64,000 nt of DNA from an uncultured bacterium. Its GTDB lineage: Bacteria > Vulcanimicrobiota > CADAWZ01. Both the position numbers and the translations under genes were made by a program. This document shows positions 46,143 through 55,809 of this stretch, one piece after another. The notes under the pieces are model-generated. The model had not been told where the DNA came from. It did no database searches and was given only the letters and a program-made list of their open reading frames with translations. The stretch's first letter is position 1. Every line of letters starts with the position of its first letter. The stretch is from assembly GCA_949288455.1 (NCBI GenBank), contig CASEKF010000015.1:1-64000 (forward strand), given 5' to 3'.

Positions 46143-48951
46143 TCAAAGATTTTATTTCGCCGGACTTAACCCCTTTAAGTCTGGCGTTCTTAATTCTATC
46201 TGCGGCGTCTTCAAGACAAAGGCTGGTTCTCAGCCACTCTTCAAAATCCCGTCTTCTAAAATGGTATTCGAAAGACGCCGAGGGAGCTTTATCTATAATT
46301 TCCAAAAACTCGTCTAAAGATTGCGCGGACATACCGGTATACTCTCCCGGGATACAGAAATAAAATCTCTTTGCGGCTAATTTTTTCTTCTGCGAAGAAC
46401 AATTAAAAATATTTTCGGCATACTCGCATTTTCTCAATTTCAGAGCGGATCTTTTTGCGGCTTCTTCCGATTTATAAATCTTTATATTTTGTTTCAAATG
46501 CTCTATCACGGAATTAGCCTGTTCCTGAGACTTAGCCTCTGACGTAAGGTGCAAAACGGGTTCGGTCTTATCGGGAACTACAAGTCCCCAAGAGCCTGCG
46601 AAAAATATTTTGATTCCGTCTATAGCGGAATAAGGATGAGTTTCGCAATAACTATGGAAATATCTCATCAACCTGCCTTTGTCGGAAAAAGCGCATTCGA
46701 CGTCAGCTTTAGCCTGATAGAAAACGGGCAGATTATCAGCCGCTTCCCCTATAGACATTTTTGTCAACGCCATTAATTCCAAAAGTTTAGCGAACGCAAA
46801 CATGGAATCAAAACCGCAGTTAAACTCCGGAAATATGAAGCCTCCTTTATGGTTGCCTGCGAAAATTATCGTCTTGTCTAAAGCGGCTTCCATTAAAGAT
46901 TGTCTGCCTACTCCTGTTCTAACGACTTCTCCCTTAGCGTCCCACATCATTTTATCAATAACGGAAGGAGCCGATTCGGTTACCGCTACGGCGGGCAAAG
47001 GGTATGCTTTAGAAATAAAATACGTCATCAGCAGCAATAATCTGTTCCCGTTAACGAGTCTTCCTTGTTCGTCTATAAGGAAAAAAGATTCCGAATCAGA
47101 ATCTAAATATACTCCGGCGTTAGCTCCCAAAGTTACGACTACTTTTGACAGTTGAGACAACTGGCTCCTCTTAGAATAAACTCCTTCGCGGTGAGGATCT
47201 ATATAGGAATTTATAGAAATAGTTTCGCATCCGAGTTTGCCTAAAATATTAGGGAAAACGGCGGAGGAAGAACTAAAGCCATAATCGATGACCGCTTTAA
47301 AAGACGACGAAGAAATTTTTCCTATATCCAAACATTTCAAAAAGCCGTCGGTATAATTATCTATAACTCTGGGGGGGAAGCCTATAACTCCTATTTCTCC
47401 GCTAGGGCATCTTCTAAAATCTTCCCTTGAAAAAAGATTCTCCAATTTTCTCTCTTCCGATTTAGAAATATTTATGCCTTGATTATTAAAAAACTCGATA
47501 AAAACAGACTGAGGGTCATAAGGCTTCATTCTTACATGAACGCCTCCCTCAGCCGCTCCGGCGCTAGTTACCTTTCTGGCTACGGCAGCCGGAACAACCC
47601 TAAGATCGGCGACTTGTATCCCCGTCGAAGTAAGGCCGCATATAATAGCTCTATTGATCATACGCGACGCAGGATGCTCGTCTCTCGAAGTATTTATAGT
47701 GTTTCCCTTTTCAAAAAAGGAACCGAAGGCCGCTCCAAGCTTAAGAGCAAACTCGGGAGTAATCTCAATATTAGAAAGACCGCTTATACCGTCGTTGCCG
47801 AACATACTTCCAAGCCATCTGCCTCCCCATATCAAACTTAGGCTTACGACGGCCCCGGCTTCAATTTTTTTATCAGGCCATATTTTGATATTCGAATGTA
47901 CGTTGGCGGCTTGACCTATAAAGCATCGGTCTCCTATGATAGCTCCGTCATGAGTTCTTACCTTCTCTTTTAAAACGGCTCCCTTGCCTATTATCGTGCC
48001 GTTTACGACGCAATCCCGTCCGATATATGTGTTTCCCCATATTATAGATCTCTCGATCTGAGCTCCTTTAGAAATTATACAGTTATCGCCAATAGAAGCG
48101 TAAGATCCTATATGTACTCCTTCCGAAATTTTACAATTCTTCCCTATCACTACATATTCGGATAATTTGACAGAAGGATGAACGTACGAGTTATCTCCTA
48201 TCCAAATATTTTTCCTAACGAGCTTACCCGGGATATCGACGTCTATTTTACCTTGAAACAAGTCGCATGACGCTAATCTGTATTGTTCAAGACTGCCTAT
48301 ATCGCACCAATAACCGTCAAGCACGCACCCGTACAAAGGCTCGCCTTTTTTCATCATCATAGGAAATATATCTTTACTGAAATCATAGACTGCTCCATTT
48401 TCCATTAAGTCTAAGATTTCGGGCTCAAGGCAATAAATACCGGTATTTACGGTATCGGTAATAACTTCTCCCCAATCCGGTTTTTCGATAAATTTTCTTA
48501 TAACCGAATCTGAATCGGTGATTACTATGCCGAATTCCAAGGGATTCTCCACTTTCTTTAAAATAACGCTAGCTTTAGACCTCTTAGTTTTATGAAATTG
48601 AATAAACGCTGAAAAATCAAAATCGGTAATAGCGTCTCCGCTTATAATCAAGAACGAATCGTCTAAAGACGAAGCTATTTTTTTTATACTTCCGGCAGTG
48701 CCTAAAGGCTCTTCTTCAATAGAATAATTTATATTAACGCCAAACTCTTTTCCATTTCCAAAATAGCTTACTATTTCGTCTGCCAAATAATGAAGCGTGA
48801 CTATTATTTCTTTAATATTATGCCTGACAAGGCGTCCAATCATATGTTCCATAACGGGAATATTACAAACCGGAGCCAAGGGTTTTGGAGTATTAACAGT
48901 TAGAGGTCTAAGCCTGGAGCCTTCTCCTCCTGCCATCACGACGGCTTTCAT
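46114..48951 (-). CDS. Nucleotidyltransferase / degenerate phosphohexomutase fusion
   Basis: Residues 1-230 are a sugar-phosphate nucleotidyltransferase (AGGEGSRLRPLT, TPKPLAPVCN, then SGDAITDFDF). About 245-370 are left-handed beta-helix repeats. About 380-930 resemble phosphoglucomutase/phosphomannomutase. The same fusion is known from cyanobacteria and other phyla as a putative mannose-1-phosphate guanylyltransferase. The mutase half lacks the phosphoserine loop TASHNP (here VTSAGAAEGGVHV), and its metal loop reads DSDSESFF instead of DGDADR, so mutase activity is doubtful. AGGAGG precedes the ATG. It probably makes GDP-mannose or a related sugar for surface polysaccharide; the acceptor nucleotide is not certain. 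Confidence 0.88.
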   Translation of the reverse strand: MKAVVMAGGEGSRLRPLTVNTPKPLAPVCNIPVMEHMIGRLVRHNIKEIIVTLHYLADEIVSYFGNGKEFGVNINYSIEEEPLGTAGSIKKIASSLDDSFLIISGDAITDFDFSAFIQFHKTKRSKASVILKKVENPLEFGIVITDSDSVIRKFIEKPDWGEVITDTVNTGIYCLEPEILDLMENGAVYDFSKDIFPMMMKKGEPLYGCVLDGYWCDIGSLEQYRLASCDLFQGKIDVDIPGKLVRKNIWIGDNSYVHPSVKLSEYVVIGKNCKISEGVHIGSYASIGDNCIISKGAQIERSIIWGNTYIGRDCVVNGTIIGKGAVLKEKVRTHDGAIIGDRCFIGQAANVHSNIKIWPDKKIEAGAVVSLSLIWGGRWLGSMFGNDGISGLSNIEITPEFALKLGAAFGSFFEKGNTINTSRDEHPASRMINRAIICGLTSTGIQVADLRVVPAAVARKVTSAGAAEGGVHVRMKPYDPQSVFIEFFNNQGINISKSEERKLENLFSREDFRRCPSGEIGVIGFPPRVIDNYTDGFLKCLDIGKISSSSFKAVIDYGFSSSSAVFPNILGKLGCETISINSYIDPHREGVYSKRSQLSQLSKVVVTLGANAGVYLDSDSESFFLIDEQGRLVNGNRLLLLMTYFISKAYPLPAVAVTESAPSVIDKMMWDAKGEVVRTGVGRQSLMEAALDKTIIFAGNHKGGFIFPEFNCGFDSMFAFAKLLELMALTKMSIGEAADNLPVFYQAKADVECAFSDKGRLMRYFHSYCETHPYSAIDGIKIFFAGSWGLVVPDKTEPVLHLTSEAKSQEQANSVIEHLKQNIKIYKSEEAAKRSALKLRKCEYAENIFNCSSQKKKLAAKRFYFCIPGEYTGMSAQSLDEFLEIIDKAPSASFEYHFRRRDFEEWLRTSLCLEDAADRIKNARLKGVKSGEIKSLITGILKDFV

Positions 48952-49121
48952 ATCTGCCTCCTAAAATTTAAAGAAATTATTACCGGATTGACAAATAAAT
49001 TTTAGTAAAAATTTCTGTAAATTTCTAAACAATCCTTTTAGTTTAAACCGACCTTCCATTCATAAAAAGTTAGAAGGAGTTTACTAAAGTTTTACAGAAA
49101 AAAGCTTCAAGAACAAAAGTT

Positions 49122-49143
49122 ATTCGCAAAATAACCTGCGAAT
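49122..49143. repeat. Inverted repeat before the 49173 gene
   Basis: ATTCGCA (49122-49128) and TGCGAAT (49137-49143) form a 7-bp inverted repeat with an 8-base spacer, ending 29 bases before the start at 49173. It could be an operator or a leader hairpin. The sequence is too short to decide. Confidence 0.35.
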
Positions 49144-49172
49144 GTCATTATGAAAAGCAGCGAGGAATAAGG

Positions 49173-50786
49173 ATGAAAATATCTTTGGAAAAAATGGAAC
49201 TGGATACGGTTGAATTAAACTCTGTGCTGACGTTTATCAACAAACTTTCAGAAAATTGCAATCCCATTCTATATTCTATAAGAAAAGAATATTGGAATAG
49301 ACTTAATCTTCCGGAATCAGGCTTTGCGAAATGGTGGAACAAGATATTAACGGATACTTTGGAAGAAACCGGCGTTTTCGGCGACGTAACGCTGACTAAT
49401 GATAAAGACGTACTGTTTTACGATATAAATCTAATAGAAAGAAATATTAAAATAGGGTTCGTAGGCAAATCGGACGAACAAGAAACGGCGGTCAATTTAC
49501 TAAACGAATTTAAACGCAAAATAATGCTGGCGGCTCAAAGTCTAAACGCGGAAAATTCAGTATGGGTTTCTAAAGAATATGATCAGCAAATTTTACAAGC
49601 TATAGAGAATCAGTCTTCCGTTTGTATTCCCTCCGAAGAAGAAACAGATCTATCCTTAGTTTTAGAAGACGCCAAAACAAGAAACTTCCTTTATAAAATA
49701 AAAGATTGTTCTTCGACTTCAATCGCTAAAATATTTCCGCAGTCAGATATTCCGCAGATCGCTCCGATCGTCGATATCTTTGAAAAGCGAAAAGTAATAA
49801 CGAAGGAATTCGTAGTTCAGTGCAGCAAAACCGGACAGCCTATTTTAAAAGTTTCTTCAAGAAACGCTCTTGAAGAAACTCCTCAGGGAGCCAACAAATG
49901 TTTTATTTGCGGAAACTCTCTCGCTAACGAAACGATAGACGAAATAATTTCCTGTTCCGAAATAGGCAAAAAATTTATTGAAAACGGATTCTGGCTTCAG
50001 ATTAGAATCCTTCATTCCCTCAAACAAGCCGGCGTAGACTTAAATAAAGTGCGCATATGGCAAGGCGACAACAGTTTTATTTATCTATTCTCGATTATAA
50101 ACGGTCAGTCGTATCTTTTTGTTCTAACGGACAAAAAAACTACCGTCGACGACATGTATAAAATCAATTTATATATATCGTCGTATAATATAGAAAACGT
50201 CCTGTTAATATCAACGGAGCCTATTCCTCTTCTGATTAAAAAGCATATAGAAAAATCGAGCGGCAGCGAAGCCAGTTTTAATTTTATCGAAACTTTAGAA
50301 GCTATAGACAAAATGATAGACCTATTTATCATCGACAGATCTTCCGCATACATTTCCAATCAGCTTTCTAACTTTGTCGATTTCACTCCCGTAAAACTGA
50401 ACGAGTTAATAATTAAAAGCGTTGCTAATCGCGAAGAGGACGAAGATAGTAATGAAAGCATGCAGATTTTATCCGAAGAGAACGTTGAAAAAGAGCCTGA
50501 GAACAAAACTGAAGAAAATATCGCCGATAAGCCTAAACAGCTGAAGCCGGAAACCGAACATAAAAAAGAGACTTCTGAAAATACGGCTAAAAGTGAAACT
50601 AAACAAAAAAAATCTAAACTTCCCGCATCGCTTGAGATTCCAACGAAAAAAGAAAGCTTGAAAGACGATTTCATTATAGAAGAGGAATTATTGCCCGAAG
50701 ATTTATCAATAGATAAACTTTCCGTAGACGAGTTATCGGAACTATCCGATCTTTCTAATTTATCTCTAGACGATCCGCTGAATTAA
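49173..50786 (+). CDS. Unknown protein with Cys pair and acidic tail
   Basis: I do not recognise a family for this 537-residue protein. The N-terminal 190 residues are alpha/beta with no obvious motif. A short region near 210-250 has VQCSKTGQPIL and NKCFICGNSL, which could bind one zinc ion. Residues about 265-410 look like a compact alpha/beta domain (WLQIRILHSLKQAGVDL, SYLFVLTDKKTTVDDMYK, NVLLISTEPIPLL). From about 415 the protein is Glu/Ser/Lys-rich and ends in repeated short acidic units (SIDKLSVDELSELSDLSN). There is no signal or membrane helix. GAGGAATAAGG precedes the ATG. It is alone between the nucleotidyltransferase and exporter operons. Confidence 0.65.
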   Translation: MKISLEKMELDTVELNSVLTFINKLSENCNPILYSIRKEYWNRLNLPESGFAKWWNKILTDTLEETGVFGDVTLTNDKDVLFYDINLIERNIKIGFVGKSDEQETAVNLLNEFKRKIMLAAQSLNAENSVWVSKEYDQQILQAIENQSSVCIPSEEETDLSLVLEDAKTRNFLYKIKDCSSTSIAKIFPQSDIPQIAPIVDIFEKRKVITKEFVVQCSKTGQPILKVSSRNALEETPQGANKCFICGNSLANETIDEIISCSEIGKKFIENGFWLQIRILHSLKQAGVDLNKVRIWQGDNSFIYLFSIINGQSYLFVLTDKKTTVDDMYKINLYISSYNIENVLLISTEPIPLLIKKHIEKSSGSEASFNFIETLEAIDKMIDLFIIDRSSAYISNQLSNFVDFTPVKLNELIIKSVANREEDEDSNESMQILSEENVEKEPENKTEENIADKPKQLKPETEHKKETSENTAKSETKQKKSKLPASLEIPTKKESLKDDFIIEEELLPEDLSIDKLSVDELSELSDLSNLSLDDPLN

Positions 50787-50791
50787 AAACT

Positions 50792-50832
50792 AAAAAAGAA
50801 CCGATTTCTTTATAGAAAATCGGTTCTTTTTT
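50792..50832. terminator. Bidirectional terminator between the 49173 gene and the exporter operon
   Basis: A 16-bp perfect stem (50792-50807 with 50817-50832) carries six A on one side and a run of T on the other. It ends the rightward unknown gene and can also end the leftward MacB-type operon. Confidence 0.9.
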
Positions 50833-50849
50833 TTGTCTAAACGTAGATT

Positions 50850-52160
50850 TTATTCATATTTCAAAGCTTTTATAGGGTCTACAGAAGCCGCTTTCCAAGC
50901 CGGATAAATTCCAAAAATAATACCGGTAGACATAGAAACGAATATCGCGCTAAAAACAGCCGAATATGATATCACGGTCTGCCAACCGGCATAATAAGAT
51001 ATGAACCAAGCTAGGGCTATTCCCAACAAGCAGCCCAACATACCGCCTATTAAAGTTATTATGAGACTTTCGGTTAAAAATTGCGCCAAAATATTTGATT
51101 TTTTTGCGCCCAGACAGCGTCGTATACCTATTTCTCGCGTCCTTTGAGTGACGGATGCAAGCATAATATTCATAATGCCTATGCCTCCTACTAAAAGAGA
51201 AATAGCCGCGATAGAGCCCATAACTATATTAAAAATTCTCTGAGCGCGCCGTTTTTGCCTAAGTAATTCCGCAGGCTCGATAACGCTGAAATCTTCCTGC
51301 CCGGAATGCTTTCTAAGTAAGATTGAGCGCACAAGATCTCCGAATCCTGAAAGTTCTTTTTCGTCTCCAACTTTTAAAAGGATCATACTTAACGGAGCGC
51401 TGTCGATTGGATATCTTGCTTTAAGAAGTCCTTTTAATACTCTTTTAGAATTTCTGTTTATCTCGTTATTAAGAGCTTTCGAAACGTTGGCTGACAAAGA
51501 GGCCAAATTAAAATTCTGAACCGCCGAAGAAATGGGTATATAAACCGAATCGTTGTGAGGCGTCATCTTCACCAGGGTAGAAGACTTTAAGGAAGAAAGA
51601 AAACCTATGCATTTAAACTGGCGCGTTTTAATCGTCAAAGTTTTCCCTATGGGATTTTCATAAGCGAACAATTTACGTTTAACGTTCGCTCCAAGCACGC
51701 ATACTTCGCTAAAATCTTCTATATCCATAGCAGAAATAAATCTGCCCTGTTCCAAAGTCAAATTAGCTATAATCGGAAGCTGTTCGTTAGAGCCTATTAT
51801 CGAAGCCTTTATCGTCCGGTCTTGAACTTTAACGTTATCTTCAGCTTCAAAATAAGGAGAAAAATAAGATACGGACGAAAATATTTCGGATATTGAAGTC
51901 ATATCTCCGTAATTTAAACCGTAAGGCGATTTTTTCAAATTTTTCTCTATATTTCCGATATCAGGCTCTATTCGCTTTATCATCACAGTATTAGAGCCAA
52001 GTCTCCGAAGCTGCTCTTCAGCGTCGTTTTTAGCTCCTTCGCCTATTGAGACCATTGAGATTACGGCGGCTACGCCGAAAACGACTCCAAGCATAGTGAG
52101 AAAAGACTGAAGTTTACGACTGCATATTTCCTGAATTCCGGTTCTAATTACTTCAAACAT
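50850..52160 (-). CDS. MacB-type ABC permease (second copy)
   Basis: The protein has one N-terminal helix (about 20-40), a large periplasmic MacB_PCD domain and three C-terminal helices. FtsX-type motifs are SGNGIMNIML-like GGIGIMNIMLASVTQRTREIG and RRCLGAKKSNI. It ends FGIYPAWKAASVDPIKALKYE, the standard MacB C-terminus. It is similar to, but clearly diverged from, the adjacent permease, and the two probably form a heterodimer with the one ATPase gene upstream. The start is 11 bases after the stop of the other permease. Confidence 0.9.
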   Translation of the reverse strand: MFEVIRTGIQEICSRKLQSFLTMLGVVFGVAAVISMVSIGEGAKNDAEEQLRRLGSNTVMIKRIEPDIGNIEKNLKKSPYGLNYGDMTSISEIFSSVSYFSPYFEAEDNVKVQDRTIKASIIGSNEQLPIIANLTLEQGRFISAMDIEDFSEVCVLGANVKRKLFAYENPIGKTLTIKTRQFKCIGFLSSLKSSTLVKMTPHNDSVYIPISSAVQNFNLASLSANVSKALNNEINRNSKRVLKGLLKARYPIDSAPLSMILLKVGDEKELSGFGDLVRSILLRKHSGQEDFSVIEPAELLRQKRRAQRIFNIVMGSIAAISLLVGGIGIMNIMLASVTQRTREIGIRRCLGAKKSNILAQFLTESLIITLIGGMLGCLLGIALAWFISYYAGWQTVISYSAVFSAIFVSMSTGIIFGIYPAWKAASVDPIKALKYE

Positions 52161-52171
52161 AGCAGATTTTT

Positions 52172-53386
52172 CTATTCATGTCTAAGAGCTTCTATAGGAT
52201 CTAATTTTGAAGCCTGCCATGCCGGATAAAAGCCAAAGAAAACTCCTACTCCGGCAGAGAACAAAAATGAAATTACTATAGCTTCTACGGAGATGAAAGT
52301 ATTAAGATCCGCAAAACGGGCTAAAAGCAAAGATAGTACGACTCCTGACAAAATACCTATAACGCCGCCAAATAGCGAGAGAGTCATAGACTCGAATAAA
52401 AACTGTTTTAAAACGTCTCCGCCTCTAGCTCCAAGAGCCATTCGTATTCCAATTTCTCTTATCCTTTCAGTAACCGAAACAAGCATAATATTCATAATGC
52501 CTATTCCGCCTACAAGAAGCGAAATAAAAGCAATAGCGGACAAAAATAAAGTAAGCATTCCGGTAGTCTCAGCCATAGCTTCGGCTAAATCCATCTGCGA
52601 GCGAATCGTAAAATCGTCCTCTTCTCCGTCTAAAATTCTATGTCTCTGTCTCAATAGAGAAGAAATTTCGTTTATCGCCGCATTAGTCATATCTTCAGAA
52701 ATCGCCGAACAGACGATAGACTGTATATATTTCATTCTTGAAATTCTGCTGAGCGCGGTAGTATAAGGAACCATAATGCAATCGTCTTGATCGCCTCCCA
52801 TACCTTCGCCTTTCGTTTCCAGAACTCCCACTATTCTAAACGGCACTTTTTGAACTCTTATAACCTGTCCTATAGGATTGTCATTGACAAACAAATTTTC
52901 CACCACGGACGATCCCACGACGCATACCTTGGAACTGCCTTTTACGTCCTGTTCGGTAAAAAATTCTCCCTGAGCGACATTCCAGTTTCTTATCAAGTTA
53001 TAATTGTAAGAAACTCCATATACTGAAGTATTCCAATTCTGATTCCCATAGACGATTTGCATCGATCTTCTGACCATTGGCGAAGCGTAAGCGACCATAG
53101 GACACTCGGTTGAAATAGCATAAGAATCGTCTACCGTAAGCGTTTGAACCATAAAGCCCGACTGATGCACTCCTCCGCTCTTTATAGTCGCTGGAGTTAT
53201 CGTCAATATATTCGTTCCAAGCGATGAAATATTAGCTTCAACAGATTTAGAAACTCCCTGTCCTATGCTAACCATAGTTATAACCGAAGCGACGCCGATA
53301 ATAATGCCGAGCATAGTAAGCACGGTTCTAAGTTTATTAGCGTACAAAGCCTTTAAGGCAATTCGCATAGTTGCCCATACTGTCAT
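52172..53386 (-). CDS. MacB-type ABC permease (first copy)
   Basis: This 404-residue permease has the same layout: N-terminal helix (about 18-38), MacB_PCD periplasmic domain and three C-terminal helices with GGIGIMNIMLVSVTERIREIG and RMALGARGGDV, ending in FGFYPAWQASKLDPIEALRHE. It overlaps the ATPase stop as ATGA. Unlike E. coli MacB, the ATPase is a separate protein. Confidence 0.92.
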   Translation of the reverse strand: MTVWATMRIALKALYANKLRTVLTMLGIIIGVASVITMVSIGQGVSKSVEANISSLGTNILTITPATIKSGGVHQSGFMVQTLTVDDSYAISTECPMVAYASPMVRRSMQIVYGNQNWNTSVYGVSYNYNLIRNWNVAQGEFFTEQDVKGSSKVCVVGSSVVENLFVNDNPIGQVIRVQKVPFRIVGVLETKGEGMGGDQDDCIMVPYTTALSRISRMKYIQSIVCSAISEDMTNAAINEISSLLRQRHRILDGEEDDFTIRSQMDLAEAMAETTGMLTLFLSAIAFISLLVGGIGIMNIMLVSVTERIREIGIRMALGARGGDVLKQFLFESMTLSLFGGVIGILSGVVLSLLLARFADLNTFISVEAIVISFLFSAGVGVFFGFYPAWQASKLDPIEALRHE

Positions 53387-54153
53387 AAGTCATCCTCCGG
53401 AAGGGGCATTTGTTTCAGCATTTCCTCCGCGTTTTCAGGATTGTCATTTCTTATATCTTCTTTTACCTTGCCGTCTCTTAAGACGATAACTCTATCTGCA
53501 AAGCGGGCTATTTCATCTGAGTGAGTAACTAAAACGACCGTGATTCCGTTACGTCTATTCATTGTTTGAAATATATTCATAATTTCAACGCTGGTTCTTG
53601 AATCAAGGTTTCCGGTAGGCTCGTCGGCAAGAATCATAGCCGGATTTTTTATAAGAGCCCTAGCTATGGCGACCCTCTGCTGCTGCCCTCCTGAAAGTTG
53701 ATTAGGCTGATGGTTATATCTGCCGGAAAGACCGACCGAATCCAGAGCTTTTTTTGCCAATTCGTCGCGTTCCTTACTATGGTACGCCCTGGCTCTTGAA
53801 TATAGAAGAGGAAGCTGAACGTTCTCTAATGCCGAAGTTCTCGACAAAAGATTAAAACCCTGAAAAACGAAACCTATTAAATCGTTGCGTATATCGGCAA
53901 GTTCGTCTTTAGTCATATTTGAGACGTTTTTACCGTCGAGGAAATATTCTCCTGAAGTCGACTTATCTAAACATCCCAATATATTCATAAACGTAGACTT
54001 ACCGCTTCCGGAAGGTCCCATAATAGCGACTAAATCGCCTTTTTCAATAAATAGACTCACTCCCCTTAGCGCATGAACTTTAACCTCTCCGGAATCGTAT
54101 ATTTTATTTAGTTTATTTACTTCAATTACTTTATATATCTCGCTGCTGCGCAT
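53383..54153 (-). CDS. MacB/LolD-type ABC transporter ATP-binding protein
   Basis: Walker A is [11 protein letters not shown] (about 45-55), the signature is [15 protein letters not shown], Walker B is [15 protein letters not shown] and the H-loop is VLVTHSDE. It has the LolD/MacB family FQGFNLL segment. It energises the two permeases, overlapping the first by ATGA and lying six bases after the adaptor gene. Confidence 0.94.
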   Translation of the reverse strand: MRSSEIYKVIEVNKLNKIYDSGEVKVHALRGVSLFIEKGDLVAIMGPSGSGKSTFMNILGCLDKSTSGEYFLDGKNVSNMTKDELADIRNDLIGFVFQGFNLLSRTSALENVQLPLLYSRARAYHSKERDELAKKALDSVGLSGRYNHQPNQLSGGQQQRVAIARALIKNPAMILADEPTGNLDSRTSVEIMNIFQTMNRRNGITVVLVTHSDEIARFADRVIVLRDGKVKEDIRNDNPENAEEMLKQMPLPEDDL

Positions 54154-54159
54154 ATTTTT

Positions 54160-55722
54160 TTAAACTCTCATCGGACGTCCCGGACGCTTCCCCATTCCTC
54201 CTTTTGTTTTTTTCTGCGTTGAAAGAGATTGTACTCCGGTAATTATCCTATCTCCTTCCTTTATATCGCCTTTTAACATTTCGGTAAAATTGCCGCCGCT
54301 AATTCCAACGGTAACTCTAACGGGTTTTGGAATATCGCCCTCGGTTAAAATCCAAACTGTCTCCTTGTCGACCTTGCCTTCTTTATCTTTCTTTACGTTA
54401 GTCTTGATTTTATCGGCTTTATCGGCGGAAGGGCGATCTAGCTTCTTTTTAGGCGGACGAGGAAAATTAGGAACGGTTTCGGGGTTAAATCTTAAAGCCG
54501 CGTTAGGAATTTTAATATTTTCTTCGCTCACTTTAGCTATGATGGTTATATTCGCGGTCATTCCCGGCAGAAGCTTAAGAGACGGATTATCGGCGGAAAT
54601 AACGGCTTGATAAGTGACGACTCCCGATTCGACGGTAGCGGCGGTTCTTACCTGTTTCACCACGCCTTTAAAAGTTTCGTTCGGGAAAGCGTCCACGGTA
54701 AAAGAAGCGGGAAGATCTTTCTTAACCTTTCCGATATCGGCTTCGTCTACGTTAGCTATAACTTCCATATTTTTTAAATCTTTCGCTATTACGAAAAGTT
54801 CCGGAGTATTAAACGAAGAGGCCACGGTCTGTCCTTCGTCGACGCTTCTGCTCGTTACTATTCCGTCTATCGGAGAATATATCATAGTATATCCCAAATT
54901 AACTTCGGCCTGCTCTAACCGGCTTTTACTCTGACGGACCTGAGCCTGAGCCGACTTGAACTGATTTAAAGAGCTCTCGGCTTGGCTTTTTGCCGTATCT
55001 TCGGCTATTTTTGCCGCGTCTACGTCATATATGGAGCTGTCCAATTGCAATTTTGCGGCTGTCACTGAAGATTCTGAGCGTTTTAACGCGGCCGAAGCCG
55101 AATCCAAGTCGGCAAGAGAAACTTTATAATTCATCTCCGCGGAATCTCTCTCCGAAGCCGAAATAAAGTTGTCTTTATATAATTTTTCGGCTCGATCATA
55201 TTCAAGTTTGCGATTTTCAAGCGTAGCTTTAGCTTTAGCTAAATCGGCCTTTGCGGAAACTAAGGCGTCCTCGGCTGAAATTACGTTAGCTCTGGCTATT
55301 TCCTGCTGGGCTAAAGCCGTTTTCGTACTTGCCTGGGCCTTTTTAACGTTCATAAGAGCCGTTTGATACTGAGCGCTCATATTTTGCTCCGAGGCTATGG
55401 AAGAATCATATGAAGCTCTGCTCTCTTCAAGTTGCGCTTCAAATAGCGAAGGATCTATTTTCGCGAGAAGCTGTCCGGTTTTTACGGGGGAATTATAATC
55501 GACGTAAAGAGTTTCTATCTTACCTGACACCTGAGCTCCGACGTTAACGGATATAACCGGCTGAAGAGTGCCGGTAGTTACTACGGTCTGGCTTATCTTA
55601 CCCTTTTCCGCTTTGACGGTAGTAAAAGACGGGGGCTTCTTTTGAGAATTCACGAAAATAACGACTGCGACAGCCGCCGCGACCAAAATAATTACGGGGA
55701 GTATCCATTTATTTTTTTTCAT
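54160..55722 (-). CDS. MacA-like periplasmic adaptor (membrane fusion) protein
   Basis: The adaptor starts with a membrane anchor (MKKNKWILPVIILVAAAV). It then has a lipoyl-like half (GTLQPVISVNVGAQVSGKIETL), a long Ala/Ser-rich coiled-coil hairpin (about 85-255), the second lipoyl half (YSPIDGIVTSRSVDEGQTV) and beta-barrel domains. I start at the ATG at 55722, with AGG 11 bases upstream; the extension to 55770 has no support. The hairpin is longer than in many MacA proteins. A Lys/Pro-rich insert (PRPPKKKLDRPSADKADKIK) near 430 is unusual. Confidence 0.9.
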   Translation of the reverse strand: MKKNKWILPVIILVAAAVAVVIFVNSQKKPPSFTTVKAEKGKISQTVVTTGTLQPVISVNVGAQVSGKIETLYVDYNSPVKTGQLLAKIDPSLFEAQLEESRASYDSSIASEQNMSAQYQTALMNVKKAQASTKTALAQQEIARANVISAEDALVSAKADLAKAKATLENRKLEYDRAEKLYKDNFISASERDSAEMNYKVSLADLDSASAALKRSESSVTAAKLQLDSSIYDVDAAKIAEDTAKSQAESSLNQFKSAQAQVRQSKSRLEQAEVNLGYTMIYSPIDGIVTSRSVDEGQTVASSFNTPELFVIAKDLKNMEVIANVDEADIGKVKKDLPASFTVDAFPNETFKGVVKQVRTAATVESGVVTYQAVISADNPSLKLLPGMTANITIIAKVSEENIKIPNAALRFNPETVPNFPRPPKKKLDRPSADKADKIKTNVKKDKEGKVDKETVWILTEGDIPKPVRVTVGISGGNFTEMLKGDIKEGDRIITGVQSLSTQKKTKGGMGKRPGRPMRV

Positions 55723-55809
55723 TGTGAATAACCTGACTCCATTCAGCGTATAGTAAAAACTAGTCGTCAACCTGTTTTAAGGAAGACTAATATCAGCAAA
55801 CTTTTTATT

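Noticed and set aside
47479-47914. Two plus-strand frames inside the nucleotidyltransferase fusion
   Set aside because: The composition is that of a mirrored coding strand, with no supporting signals.
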